From Alentia gelatinosa (taxonomy: Eukaryota > Annelida > Polychaeta > Phyllodocida > Polynoidae), in NCBI GenBank assembly GCA_950022655.1, contig OX465587.1:30197716-30261715 (forward strand): a stretch of DNA of 64,000 nt. The letters run 5' to 3'. Made by a program: the position numbers and the translations under genes. Below, one piece after another: positions 1-10,699 of this stretch (positions are counted from its first letter, which is position 1; the number at the start of each line of letters is the position of its first letter). The notes below the pieces were generated by a model. It was not told the origin of the DNA and ran no database searches. It worked only from the letters and a program-made list of their open reading frames with translations.

Positions 1-60
1 TGATATCTGCAGCAGATGACAACGAACACCATGCAAACAATTATATGAAATTAAGTGACG

Positions 61-175
61 TTTAGATTTTATCCTACCCTGTCACATGTTTTTAAATTTA
101 TATGTCACCCGTGTCATATAAATTATCTATGGCATAACAGTTACACCATGTTAAATCTATGGTGATTTATATGCG
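61..175. repeat. fold-back body-module fragment (TTTATCCTACCC type)
   Basis: The stretch starts with the same TTTATCCTACCC end and carries the same CCATGTTAA...CTATGG phrase seen in the bodies at 38660-38797 and 63165-63297. The palindromic arm that normally precedes it is truncated at the window edge. It is non-coding. Confidence 0.5.
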
Positions 176-228
176 GAATAGGTTAAACCATATTATTTCT
201 CCCTTTGGATTAATGTGGATGATTTCAA

Positions 229-562
229 GTTCATTGCATATACCAAGGAAGAAACCGACAAGTTTTGGTCAAAGTGGTTGTTCTTCACGATGCAGAGTGA
301 TATGAACGAGGCAACAACCCAATGAATATCACATAGCATTCAAACGAGTCGGAGAATGGAGAATGGATTTGGAGAATGGAGAATGACTTCTTTGACCAAA
401 ACTAGTTGCATTCTGTATTTATCTCACCCCTGTACACACTAAAGGAATGGACGACACACAGGATATAGACCATGGAGAACAGACTACAATAGTTGTAGGG
501 GCATGGAGAACGAGTTCCCAATGTTTAGCCTATGAGCATTTATTCCAGGGGTGAGATAAAAG
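229..562. repeat. fold-back module, body type I (TTTATCTCACCCC)
   Basis: A long imperfect palindrome (about 255-410, arms containing AGTTTTGGTCAAAG and its complement) is followed by a body bounded by TTTATCTCACCCCTG (about 419) and CAGGGGTGAGATAAA (about 546-560). Related copies lie at 20375-20695, 21075-21360, 40860-41147 (opposite strand) and 62090-62400. The right edge is only about 10 bp from the stop codon of the glycosyltransferase gene, so this repeat probably supplies that gene's 3' UTR. Confidence 0.75.
539..544 (-). promoter_or_regulatory. candidate polyadenylation signal AATAAA for the glycosyltransferase
   Basis: AATAAA is present on the minus strand 27 nt beyond the TAA stop of the gene at 571-2094. 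It lies inside the right end of a fold-back repeat, so if used, the gene takes its 3' end from a mobile sequence. Supported by position and sequence only. Confidence 0.35.
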
Positions 563-570
563 ACCATTCG

Positions 571-2094
571 TTATGTGCTTTGCTTTTTTGATAATTCTCC
601 CTGTTGCTGTAATTTGGTTTTTGACAGATGGTATTTGATATGGGGGAGATTCCTAAGCCGCAGCCAGTCTATACTGTGTTCCGGATCTGCTTGCACCTCC
701 CTCCTCCTCAACTCCTCGTCTATACAATCCAACACCACGTGGTCATAACTGGGGTCAAATTTGTTCGCAAAGAACTCCCACCGTTGAGACAACCAACGGA
801 AGTCTTTATAGGAGAATGTACAAATATGTCTGATGAGTTTCCCTTGGCAGTACCCCGCCCCCCACTGCCACACGATCTCCCTGGAGAGGAAGGTTTTAGA
901 CACCTGCGTCACATACATGGGGTATCCTCCTGGGGCCTCCCTGAGGGCATTCAACGACGCCCACACTAACTCATCGGGAGAATCCGTATCTTTGCTCCAC
1001 TCTATAAACCCCTGAGGGAGCGGGTCCTCCAGAACCCACTTCACAAAGGCCCTGGAGAATGTATTATACGAACACCCCTTCCTCAAGGTCACATTCCCCG
1101 CCGTGAAGGGCACCTTGGGGGTGTCATAGTCAATCCTCCAGATTCCTTCACTGAACCTATGGTGGTAGTCCACCCTGTGTAGATACTCCCTTGGCAGTGG
1201 GTAGGATTCTATATCATTGGTTCCGTTCAGGAGTTTCATCATGCGGACTAGCTCCAGGTTGGTTTTCAGGGGGTATTCCTGCCCGGCAAGGTTCATGAAG
1301 TACCTCCAGGGTGTGTGGGTACTGGAGACATCCCTCATACACTGGAGGTCCCCCCAGACTGCCGTCCAACTCCCATACATGTAGACATCCGTGTGGGTGG
1401 CTAGGAAGACATTAGGCAGGCACTTCGCTATACCCGCCATGGCTGTACGCAGTAACTGGCTGGATTTCTTATCTATATAGATACAGTACACATTATGTGG
1501 GTGGTAGATTGCTCTTAGAAGTCTCTCTGCCATATCCACTTTCCAATGCATCCGTATCCCAAACGCAATGGGGAATTCCCGTTCTTCTGTACTCAAAGGA
1601 GCAGTCCGATAGCCCATGGTTTGTATAAAAGCAGTGCAATTGCGAGTCAGTTTTACGTATTCTGCGGTTAGTTGGATCTTATAGTCATCCTGGTGGCTTT
1701 CCTGCTTCCTAGCAATCCTTTTATATTCATTCTCATCCCCCTGGGCTACTTTGGTACAATTCACAGGCTTGGACAGATCAACAGGAGTTGTCAATGGATT
1801 GATACTCGTGGCCGTGTACGGATTCACAGAATCTATATTAAGCACGTGGCGATGTAAGGGTACGCCATCGAAGTTATTCCTGCCCTCAGGGAATTCCTCG
1901 ACAGGGGTTTGATGGACTTGGAGCACCTTGAAGGAGGCGAGGAAGGCGAGTCGTTCCCTGCTGGCCTTCACATGGTTGTGGGCCTCGATGAGCATGTAGA
2001 TGAGGAGAAGGTTGAAGGCGGCCAGTACCACATGCTGCCTGGTGATCCCTCCCAGGCACCCCAGTGGAGTCCGTGCCTTCAGATCCAACATCAT
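571..2094 (-). CDS. family-14 beta-1,6-N-acetylglucosaminyltransferase (core-2/I-branching type), single exon
   Basis: Predicted 507-residue type II Golgi membrane enzyme that would transfer GlcNAc from UDP-GlcNAc to form beta-1,6 branches on O-glycans or poly-lactosamine. Seen: a short basic cytoplasmic tail, a hydrophobic anchor at about residues 19-36, a stem, then the GT14 (Branch) domain from about residue 173. Landmarks are FPIAF, the RAIYHPHN block, YFMNLAGQEYPLK, the KGCSYNTFSR block and DSPDELVW, whose Glu375 matches the catalytic glutamate of GCNT1. Nine luminal cysteines are present, the number expected in GCNT1-like enzymes, and there are four N-glycosylation sequons. The ATG at 2094 is the first in frame; a stop lies upstream at 2116-2118, and the open frame between them holds only a GTG. 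GCNT-like genes are numerous in molluscs, so exact acceptor and orthology (GCNT1, 3 or 4) are not assigned. An upstream non-coding exon is possible. Confidence 0.93.
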   Translation of the reverse strand: MMLDLKARTPLGCLGGITRQHVVLAAFNLLLIYMLIEAHNHVKASRERLAFLASFKVLQVHQTPVEEFPEGRNNFDGVPLHRHVLNIDSVNPYTATSINPLTTPVDLSKPVNCTKVAQGDENEYKRIARKQESHQDDYKIQLTAEYVKLTRNCTAFIQTMGYRTAPLSTEEREFPIAFGIRMHWKVDMAERLLRAIYHPHNVYCIYIDKKSSQLLRTAMAGIAKCLPNVFLATHTDVYMYGSWTAVWGDLQCMRDVSSTHTPWRYFMNLAGQEYPLKTNLELVRMMKLLNGTNDIESYPLPREYLHRVDYHHRFSEGIWRIDYDTPKVPFTAGNVTLRKGCSYNTFSRAFVKWVLEDPLPQGFIEWSKDTDSPDELVWASLNALREAPGGYPMYVTQVSKTFLSREIVWQWGAGYCQGKLIRHICTFSYKDFRWLSQRWEFFANKFDPSYDHVVLDCIDEELRRREVQADPEHSIDWLRLRNLPHIKYHLSKTKLQQQGELSKKQST

Positions 2095-2097
2095 GCA

Positions 2098-2478
2098 CAC
2101 GTTTACATTAGACGACTAAATATGTGGCGACTGTAGATCGTCGAGCCAGTAGTTGTCCGGTGGTGGCAATGTCCACCACAAAAGTCATTGACCTCAGAAT
2201 GTACCTGTGCGTTTACACTGCTGACTAAGTTTTCACAAAAATCGCCGCCCATGTAGATGACTAATTTAGACCTGCTTGAAATAGTCGCAGGCGTTAGAGC
2301 GTGTCCAATAGTCGTCAGGTGGTACAGAGTTGTGTAATCTGATGTAAATAGATAATCAGCAGTCACCACAAGCTTGGCGTGTACATCAAACGATTTCTAT
2401 CATTTTACTGCTGAAAGTCGTCAGGAGGTGGAAAATACCAGAATCGCCGGCCAGGATCGTCTAGTATAAACGCAGGGT
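2098..2478. mobile_element. TIR element abutting the glycosyltransferase start
   Basis: The outer ends are imperfect inverted copies of CGTTTACATTAGACGA (left) and CGTTTATACTAGACGA (right, reverse complement). The interior is non-coding and rich in GTCGTCAGG/GGTGG motifs. The left end lies within about 5 bp of the ATG at 2094, so it occupies the place of the gene's 5' UTR or proximal promoter. No clear target duplication was seen. Confidence 0.5.
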
Positions 2479-2589
2479 ATGGGTGGCTTTATCAACACTA
2501 TGTAAGGAGGTCAGGGTGAAGGTCGTGGAGTCCAATGAACAGAATTATGAGAGACTGACAAATCCTGTTGGAGAGAATGAGAGAGGTTG

Positions 2590-3180
2590 TAGGAGAGACT
2601 AGCAGAGCTTGTGGGGAAGACTGGCAGAGCTTGTGGGGGGAGACTGGCAGAGCTTGTGGGGGGAGACTGGCAGAGCTTGTAGGGAGAGACTGGCAGAGCT
2701 TGTAAGGGAGACTGGCTGAGCTTTTGGGGGGAGACTGGCAGAGCTTGTGGGTGGAGACTGACAGAGCTTATGGGGGAGACTGGCAGAGCTTGTGGGGGGA
2801 GACTGACAGAGCTTATGGGAGACTGGTAGAGCTTGTGGGGGGAGACTGGCAGAGCTTATGGGAGACTGGCTGAGCTTTTAGGGGGAGACTGGCAGAGCTT
2901 GAAAGGGGAAACTTTTTTTTTTAAGACGTTTATTTATACTGGAAGGACGCTCAGTCCTATTGGACTGGTCTTAACGCATCTCCAGATAAGAATAGTTCCT
3001 TTTACAGTTTTGGTCTTTTTTCATGACTGGCAGAGATTATGGGGGGAGACTGGCAGAGCTTGAAAGGGGAGACTGGCAGAGCTTGTGGGGGGAGACTGAC
3101 AGATCTTGTAAGGGAGAAACTGGCAGATCTTGTGGGGGGAGACTGGCAGAGCTTGGTGGAGAAACTGGTAGAGAAACTAG
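2590..3180. repeat. G-rich minisatellite, unit about 22 bp (GACTGGCAGAGCTTGTGGGG)
   Basis: About two dozen variable copies of a 20-24 bp unit are present. They are interrupted at about 2910-3020 by an unrelated T-rich insert, after which the repeats resume in the same phase-like pattern. The frames open across it follow from unit length and are not taken as genes. Confidence 0.9.
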
Positions 3181-3827
3181 TATCAACAATCCTTTCTTCT
3201 TTCATGCAATCGGAGAAGGCCTCTGTCCAACACCTCTCGCCTTGCTGACTGTTACATCTTGTCCTTTTGTCGATCGCTACTCATTGCAGCAGTAGGTCTT
3301 TCTTTCTCGTGAGGCTAAAACGGAGAGTGCCTTTCCGATGTCGGAGGGTGGTCTTGGTGTGCCTTAAGGGCATCCTGCTGGTCTTTAAGTCTGTACACGT
3401 CGATGGCCAAGTGGACAACACATCCCAGCAAACTCCTGCCTGCAAGGAAATGAATTATAGCATTAGAAACAACCATATCTAAAGTGCATGTCTAATTCTA
3501 TTATGGTAGAATCAAAAAACCAAACTCCATATTATCAGATGGCTTTTTTTCATGCATTGTAGTTTTACAGAACTAGAATCAATTGCAATATCGCAAATCT
3601 TTATATGCAGTCAAAATTCCATTGTTATGGATGGGATTTTTTTTTGTAATTTATCCAAAGTTTATCTTACGACATAGAATAAATTCTCTTGTTCCCAACG
3701 ATCTTTCATGTTTATTTTAAAAGCCTATCTAAAATATCATCACTTTGTAAAGTATCGGGCCTTACTTGCGAAAGGAGTAAGAGAGTAAGAACTCAAACAC
3801 AGATGTCCTATGAGTCAAGAACTTAAG
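3181..3827. other. unassigned AT-rich spacer
   Basis: A frame of 71 codons at 3267-3482 has no recognisable motif. No repeat family or RNA gene was recognised here. Confidence 0.5.
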
Positions 3828-3983
3828 GGACCATCCATAAAGTATGTATGCACTGAGCGGGGGTGGAGGGTCAAAAATTTCGGAAATTTTGAGAATGCTC
3901 CTTCTTTGTTATATTGTGTACAAAATCAGGAGAGGGGGGTCAAAAATTTCAGAAATTCTGCAAACGTACTTTATGGATGGCCC
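3828..3983. mobile_element. MITE family GGGGCCATCC, copy 1
   Basis: About 156 bp. The ends are inverted copies of GG[G/A]CCATCCATAAAGTA. The interior carries two AAAAATTTC[G/A]GAAAT blocks and a CTCCTTCTTTGTT centre flanked by G-rich runs. A three-base TAA may flank both ends, but the terminal base is ambiguous. Same family as 5064-5241 (opposite orientation) and 22286-22432. Confidence 0.85.
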
Positions 3984-4869
3984 TAACTGTTTATTGACAA
4001 GAAAGGGTCCTTCTTTTATACCCTTAGCAGGGGGTTGACATGACAGGCTTGGCATCTGCGCTCTCATTGGCTGTTGTACCAACAACATGTAGGTGTCGCA
4101 CATGTAAGGAGGCCACTCATGACACTGAACAACTCAATGTGTCATTGGAAGAGTGCCCTGCCCTCATGTGGACATACTGGGAACTAAACCTGAGCAACAA
4201 TAGGGGTATTATATGCCATTCAAAGCATGGCGGCTGTACTGTAAACATCAGGGAGGAGGTTACTAACCAAAATGGTGACTGTTCCAATTCAGTCAATTTA
4301 TTCCTTAATAAGTAGGGGTAATTTAGATGATTATTTTCTTCTCATAGAAACCAATATGACTTGGCCACAATAGGGATGTATAGGCCGGAACTTTACAACT
4401 TGAAAACAATCATTCAATCTCTAACCAGTCTAATGGTTGACATTATATGCTTTCCATTTCCATTTCCAATATGTTTTCCATTTCATACAGGAAGGTGATA
4501 ATTAAATATCCATTCTTCTTAATATGTTTAAGGCCTCTCTGCAAAGAATGTGCCTTGACTGAACTACATATATGCGGAAGAGTGACCTCTTAAACTTTAT
4601 CTAATGTATGTAAGAATGAGGGCGAAAGTCTTGAGAACAGAATGTGAAATCATAGAGGAAACCTATGAAAGTATAGGGCCAGAGCTCGTATCCCATCGAG
4701 TTTGAATCGCTTAGTAATTCACAAGGCGAGAATGGCATCCCAACGGGCTTAGTCACTGCGTGTTCTTATCATATACCTAACATATTTCTAAAATCCCATT
4801 TTAGTAAGTGTAAGATGCCGTAGATTCACTGCTGGTTGACCCTATGTTGGTGCTTATGAATTCACTACG
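3984..4869. other. unassigned spacer with one palindrome-arm fragment
   Basis: Mostly unrecognised. At about 4655-4745 it carries a half of the palindrome arm seen again at 44640-44800 (GAAACCTATGAAAGT, CCCATCGAGTTTGA), with no return arm. A 91-codon frame at 4040-4315 has no recognisable domain. Confidence 0.45.
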
Positions 4870-5800
4870 GGCACAGTGCGCCTGAACATTATTTATACTG
4901 CACCCCTAGCGGGTAGTATTTCATAGACATTCGGCCTCCGCTATATAATAATAAATGAAAACATAGTTAATGAGCCCTAGCGATTGCCGTTCGATGTGTT
5001 TTATCCCATGAAATATGTCCCAACATATTCTATGGGACAAAAGGCTAAGAACATTATTGCTATGGGGCCATCCATAAAGTATGTACGCAGAATTTCTGAA
5101 ATTTTGGTCCCCCCACCCCCTCTCCCAATCTTGTACGCAATAGAACAAAGAGGGAACATACGCGGATTTTCCAAAATTTCTGACCCCCCACCCCCCCCCC
5201 CCCCCACCCCCTCGGTGCGTACGTACTTTATGGATGGCCCCTATGGGTCCACTCAATATGTTTCAGTATCATAGACCTGAAAATATGAACAAAATGTCTT
5301 TTCATGTACTTACGAAATGCACTACGGGCACAGTGCACCCCATCATTCATTCCGCGACAGTGATCCCGAACATTATCTATATTGCACCTCTAGCGAGTAG
5401 TATTTCATAGACGTTCGGCCATAGGTATATAATAAGAAATGAAAATGTAGTTAGCTAGCCCTTAGCGATTGCCGTTCAATGTCTTTTGTCCCATAAAATA
5501 TGTCCCAACACCAGAGGCAGAGGAACATATTTCATGGGACAAAAGGCAGAAAACAGGATTGCTATGGGTTCACTTACTATGTTTTATTGTTATTATCATT
5601 ATTATTATCGTTATCATAATACACCTAAAAACATGTCTTTTTAAGTACTTACGAAGTACACTACGGGCACTGGTGGCCACATTAACTACACCACAGTGAA
5701 CCCGAACATTATTTATACTACACCCCTAACAGCGTGTAGTATTTCTCAGACCCTCAGCCACAGGTATATAATAATAATAAGCCTTGCGGCATCTCCAATA
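4870..5800. repeat. cluster of fold-back modules, body type II
   Basis: Three copies of a body with GTAGTATTTCATAGAC and GGTATATAATAATAA appear at about 4890-4960, 5370-5450 and 5700-5785. Each is joined to a palindrome whose arms contain TTTTGTCCCAT(G/A)AAATATGT and its complement. The cluster is interrupted by the MITE at 5064-5241. Relatives are at 29509-29640 and 60000-60095. No coding frame is credible. Confidence 0.7.
5064..5241. mobile_element. MITE family GGGGCCATCC, copy 2 (inverted)
   Basis: 178 bp with perfect ten-base outer ends GGGGCCATCC / GGATGGCCCC, continuing into ATAAAGTA. It is flanked by TAT on both sides, consistent with a 3-bp target duplication. It includes a long poly-C tract at about 5187-5204. 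Inverted relative to copy 1 and inserted in a fold-back cluster. Confidence 0.88.
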
Positions 5801-6224
5801 CACACTGTGAAAGGAATGCAGTGTTCGCAAAGTCGGTGCATAAAGACAGATTTCTCTATACACATCACGTCATGTTGGTGAATTAAATCGAGCAAATCCG
5901 ATGTAAATAGTCCTCTACCCGAATGTGAGCACACAGACATGTGGGGAGCTGTGGACTTGTGAGGGAGGTCCTTTGTTCGTCAGGGGAGGGGTCTGGGGTT
6001 GTGGGGGAGATTTACTACGGAGATGTACACAGGTAGAGTTACGGGGCAAACAGACCATGCGACGTTCTGACTCCCAGCTGCACCATTCACACGATTCCCG
6101 CTCCTTTTTTTTTTTTTTACACATTTTTTTTTATTATAGAAATAAAAACCGTTTTTTTTTTCAAAAACAAAAATGTCTGGAAGAAAGAATCTATGTATTC
6201 GGTTACACGAAATAAAACCGTTTT

Positions 6225-6775
6225 TCTTTTATACGAAGTTTGAGTGCTTGGGTTGTCTGCTTAAATTTGTATTGATTAAATGCCAAAAGAAATAATGGAT
6301 TCCCAAATGCATTCTTTCTACTGCAAGAATGTGAGTCTGGGTAATGTCTGGCCATGTCGTTAGGTATCAGAATTCAACGATCCATTTTCTTTCTTTTTTT
6401 TATACAAAGTTTTTTTTTCTTACACAAAGTTTCAGTGCTTGGGTTGTCTTCTCAAATTTGTATTAATAAAATGCCGAGAGGAATAATGGATTCCAAAATG
6501 CATTTTTCTACTGCAAGAATATAAAGCTGGGTAATGTCTGGTTATGTCTTTAGGTATCAGAATTCAATGATCTTTTTTTCTCTTTTTAAACGAAGTTTTT
6601 TTTTTTTTGTTACATAAAGTTTAAGTGCTTGGGTTGTCTTCTCAAATTTGTATTAATAAAATGCCGAGAGGAATTATGGATTCCAAAATGCATTTTTTCT
6701 ACTGCAAGAATGTGAGGCTAGGAAATGTTTGGTCATGTCGCTAGGTATCAGAATTCAACGATCGACTACTCAAAT
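6225..6775. repeat. three diverged tandem units of about 185-190 bp
   Basis: The phrases AGTGCTTGGGTTGTCT, AATGGATTC, CTACTGCAAGAAT and TAGGTATCAGAATTCAA recur in the same order three times, starting near 6240, 6432 and 6626. The units are separated by poly-T runs. Non-coding. Confidence 0.85.
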
Positions 6776-6842
6776 TACCAAAAGAAATGTTTCCTTAATA
6801 ACCCCGCTTTTCTACCTGACGACTACATATCCACTGACTATG

Positions 6843-7435
6843 TTTGTTTGTTCGTTTGATTTAACATCCAGTTAACTTACAGGTTCTCACCAGACATTCT
6901 CAAGGTTTTTTTACACTACAAGGGTGGGGATCGAATCTAGGTAAAGCATTTACCGAGGTGAGAGTTCTTTTACTTCCCACACCACATAGACCTGGTATGA
7001 GAACGATTGGCCTTCGATATAGCAGTAAATCTACCACTGCTGGGGGTGAAGGAGAAAGGTGGCTGTACACCACACCACATAGACAAGGTATGAGAAGGAC
7101 TGACCTTTGATATAGCAGTAAATCTACCACTGCTGGGGATGAAGGAGAAGAGTGGCTGTACACCACACCACATAGACATGGTATGAGAAGGACTGGTCTT
7201 TGATATAGCAGTAAATCTACCACTGCTGGGGATGAAGGAGAAGAGTGGCTGTACACCACACCACATAGACATGGTATGAGAAGGACTGACCTTTGATATA
7301 GCAGTAAATCTACCACTGCTGGGGGTGAAGGAGAAAGGTGGCTGTACATCACACCACATAGACATGGTATGAGAAGGATTGGCCTTTGATATAGCAGTAA
7401 ATCTACCACTGCTGGGGGCGAAAGAGAAAAGTGCA
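6843..7435 (-). mobile_element. tRNA-derived SINE, headless, with about five 93-bp tail units
   Basis: Reading leftwards, an approximately 93-bp unit (containing CCCAGCAGTGGTAGATTTAC and CATACCATGTCTATGTGGTG) is repeated about five times. A shared 3' end follows: AAGAACTCTCACCTCGGTAA, then CTGGATGTTAAATCAAAC, then an A/C-rich tail. The tRNA-like head seen in the copies at 31857 and 61850 is missing here. The long minus-strand frames across it are repeat artefacts. Confidence 0.8.
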
Positions 7436-7539
7436 GCATCGATTATGTGGTCACTTTAAGTCTTTGCACTTACCAACGCCGATGGTATATGATAGAGTTC
7501 CCGATAGGCTGCGGGCTGCAAATCCGGCGCATACGGAAA

Positions 7540-8112
7540 AATAGTGCGTATGAAAAAATAGTGCGTACCTAAAATGAACTAATATCGGTGCGCCACTTGT
7601 CAGGAAAAGCTGGATAACAGATTATTATCCATCTTTTCCAGGTAGGTTGCATATTGATATTAGTGCATTTTAGGTATGCACTATTTTTAGGCACTGTGTT
7701 TCTGTATGCACCCTTTATCACAATGTAGATACATGCTGCACATGTGTTTTCTATAGACACTTTGTATTTAGTGGATAATAACGATACACACTCCCTATAT
7801 TAGGTGGATATATATATATATCTGTATGTTCCGGGTATGGTGATACACACTCCCTACGTGTTTTCTATGGTCACTTTGTATTAGTGGATATATCTGTATG
7901 CTCTGGGTATGGTGATACACACTCTCTATGTGTTTTCCATGGTCACTTTGTATAAGGTAGATATATCTGTATGCTCCGGGTATGGTGATACACACTCCCT
8001 ATGTGTTTATATGGACACTTTGTATTAGGTGGATATATCTGTATGTTCCAAGTATGGTGATACACACTCGCTATGTGTTTATATGGACACTTTATATTAG
8101 GTGGATAATAAC
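7540..8112. repeat. body-type-III satellite (GTATGCTCCGGGTATGG)
   Basis: About five tandem copies of an approximately 65-bp unit carry GTATGCTC(C/T)GGGTATGG, GATACACACTCCCTA and GACACTTTGTATTAGGTGGA. The same unit forms the body of the fold-back elements at 26696-26810, 34640-34735, 38440-39770 and 63735-64000. Here it is expanded without a complete palindrome. Confidence 0.8.
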
Positions 8113-8574
8113 ATTAATTTACCAAAATACAAACCCCACAGAAAACCTAACCGAGACAACACTTGCTTCAGAGGAAATATCATCTGGGACTCACTTCCGA
8201 ATGGACTGTGAGAAATATCATCAGGAACATCACTTTAAAGCGGGGGACACACCAAGCGAGAAAAGGCAGCCATCTCCGGAATCCCCAACATTTATGTGGA
8301 ATAATATTTCATAGCAGTATCTCCCACCCATAATTTAGTATCTCAGAACCAATAATCAGGTGAAATATGAAATGATAGCGCGCATATATATATGCGCGTT
8401 ATCCTGTGTTGGAGATTTCGGGATTTGCTGCGTGTGTCCTTGGCATCAGGGCCGAAGCCACCAGATCCGATGCACACCGACACGCCTTACGACACATTCT
8501 ACGATGCACACTTGCATTGGATTGAATGAGCGTTGTAATAGTGAAACTAGGAGCAAATAGTATGTTCATCATTG
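8113..8574. other. unassigned segment with a GCGC/AT palindrome
   Basis: A frame ending at 8314 has no recognisable domain. A perfect palindrome, AGCGCGCATATATATATGCG with its mirror, lies at about 8378-8400. Nothing else was recognised. Confidence 0.4.
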
Positions 8575-8960
8575 ATGAATGAGCATGCAGTTATAAATGA
8601 ATTACAATTAAAAGGTTTGGGTTACATTCAGTCTATGGATAGTTTTCTGTAACCCTCTTTCAGTTGCACCCAGTCAACTTGCCATTGCTGAAATTGCCTG
8701 AGTCTAGGATCCAAATATATCAAGCACCAGTGGGTCTTGAGGTATTTCGGTCTCAAGTGATTGGTCATGGTTAGCTGGGCACGCCTTTAATACACTGAGA
8801 CACTGGTACCCTGCTCCGAATACCACAGTGAACAGCACGTAGATAATGAAGGGATAGTTTTTTTGCAGCACGCTGGAAGCTTATATGTGACCATTCTAGC
8901 CTCTAGAAAACGTATTTAGGCCGTGCAAGCACGCTCTGATAAAACAGGTTGGGCTTAAAG
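8575..8960. repeat. interspersed repeat of about 380 bp, copy 1
   Basis: Starts at ATAAATGAAT(T)ACAATTAAAA and contains TATGTCAAGCA/TATCAAGCACCAGT, GTGATTGGTCATGGT, ACTGAGACACTG and AGCACG(T/C)AGATA. The same order recurs at 59155-59470, and a partial copy at 45735-45885. It has no inverted ends, no poly-A and no pol III boxes that I can see, so its class is unknown. Confidence 0.75.
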
Positions 8961-9321
8961 CTATTAGAAATCCTCACAGACTGGGATACACTCTACGTTC
9001 TGTTGTTTGTACTGTTCTTCTTTCTTGTGTGGTTATTTTAGTGTCAGAAAGTCAGCCTTGCTTGGCACATCGCCCCAGCCGCCTGTCACACTACGTTGGC
9101 TTTTGGCGAGCCCCCAGCTAGTCAAGTGAACCCTATAGGCTTAGATATCCATCTAATAGAGCTGTGAACCGTGAGATTGTCTACCTTTTCATTGCCGAGA
9201 GTGTGCTGGACAGCAATACGTGAGTTAACGTTTAGTACGCCTAGCGGTGAATTGTTTAGTTAATGTTACGTTTATACACTATGTTCCCAGCGACCCCAGC
9301 GGCCACGTTCAAGAGACTAGA

Positions 9322-9590
9322 GGAAAGGTGTGAAGTACACCCGTCTCAGGTACATTAGTCTATATATGTAGATCCAACTTTAGACTTGGGGAAAGGTGTG
9401 AAGTACACCCATCTCAGGTACATTAGTCTCTATGTGTGAATCCCCCTTTAGACTTGGGGAAAGGTGTGAAGTACACCCGTCTCAGGTACATTAGTCTCTA
9501 TGTGTGAATCCCCCTTTAGACTAGGGTAAAGGTGTGAAGTACACCCGTCTCAGGTACATTAGTCTCTATGTAGGTCGCTAAACGTCAAAT
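9322..9590. repeat. four tandem 68-bp units
   Basis: AAAGGTGTGAAGTACACCC recurs at 9323, 9392, 9460 and 9528, each followed by TCTCAGGTACATTAGTCTCT. The units are nearly identical, which suggests recent amplification. Confidence 0.9.
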
Positions 9591-9760
9591 TAACAAGTCT
9601 ATACAGACCTCTGCCTTAGGCACCGGTCCGGCACGCTATTGGTAAATTTAAGTCACGTGGTAAGCGGTACGCCATGCCATTGGTTAATTTAGTCACGTGA
9701 CTCGAGGTACGCCACGCCATTGCTTCTCAGCCAGATCACATTCATCGTGTTTGTGATCTA

Positions 9761-9938
9761 CAGTAGAACCCCGCCTAACGGACACCCCGCGTAAGCGGAC
9801 ACCCCGCGTTAACGGACACCTTTGGTCGGAACGGTCCCCTATATTAGATGTTTATTTAACCCCGTGTAAGCGGACACCCCGCGTAAGCGGACACTTTGGC
9901 CCGGAACGGAGGGTGTCCGCTTACGCGGGGTTCTACTG
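9761..9938. mobile_element. pogo/Tigger-like MITE, 178 bp
   Basis: Inverted ends CAGTAGAACCCCGC ... GCGGGGTTCTACTG are flanked by TA on both sides (9759-9760 and 9939-9940), the expected Tc1/mariner-pogo target duplication. Subterminal 17-bp units of the type CACCCCGCGTAAGCGGA are repeated inside. No transposase is encoded. Assignment to pogo/Tigger rests on the CAGT(A)GAACC terminus and the TA duplication. Confidence 0.85.
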
Positions 9939-10032
9939 TATATTTATAAAACTTCAGGAGGGCAACCCTCAGCAAGTTATCTAAATAAGTTGACAAATAC
10001 CAAAGTGTACAACCTCGATATTTATATCCTGA

Positions 10033-10699
10033 TGTAAAGTTCGTCTATATATATTAAAGTAATGCGCGAGTGTAGCTAAGGTAAGATTCACAGAGGAACT
10101 CAGGGAGTCGTGTGGTAGATTGTAGTACACAAGCAATAGACTGCCGAGGACAATCGGATCCTCTATTTTATTCAAAATAGAGAGAAGGGGGCGGTTCCTT
10201 GAGGGAGGGGCTTACTAGGTAGGCTGGCCTACACCTGAGGGAAGCCTCGTTTCCGAGCTATCCAATCGTCATCGAGGTGGGCCGCGGGTCCAAAGACCAC
10301 GCGCCCGGGGCGGGTCCGGACCCGGGGCCCGGGTGGAGACCTTCCTCAAGTGCGGGCGAGTCCATTGAACCATCGGGTAGATACGATAGGCTAGGTATAC
10401 AGGTTGGAGTGGTGCCTTGATAGTGACGCCGATATCTTTGCTTTGAACCTAGCGGGACGAGGATCGTAGATTAAATTACAAGGGGGGTGGGTTTAATAAT
10501 CAGCGCAGGTTCTCGAGTGATATCGATAGCCTGGCTTTGACCGTTAGCGGCGGCCATCTTGTTTTGCGGTTAATTTCGGAATAGGAGATATAGCAGCAAA
10601 AGAGAAATATATATTTATATTTAATAAATCATTTTATGAGTGTTCTTCTTGGGTAGAAATATCCACCGAATTATATTAAGATGACCTCAGATCTTCACA
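10033..10699 (-). repeat. 3' LTR (667 bp)
   Basis: Same length as the right LTR, with no mismatch seen by eye. On the minus strand it begins TGTGAAGATC and ends CTTTACA. A TATA-like TATAAATATATA lies near the start of the transcribed strand (about 10611-10622) and AATAAA at 10167-10172, consistent with a U3-R-U5 order. Confidence 0.96.

Noticed and set aside
628..969. 113-codon plus-strand frame
   Set aside because: It is the antisense shadow of the glycosyltransferase coding sequence.
2095..2100. Extension of the glycosyltransferase to a GTG at 2100
   Set aside because: A eukaryotic gene would start at the first in-frame ATG (2094); the GTG lies at the edge of the TIR element.
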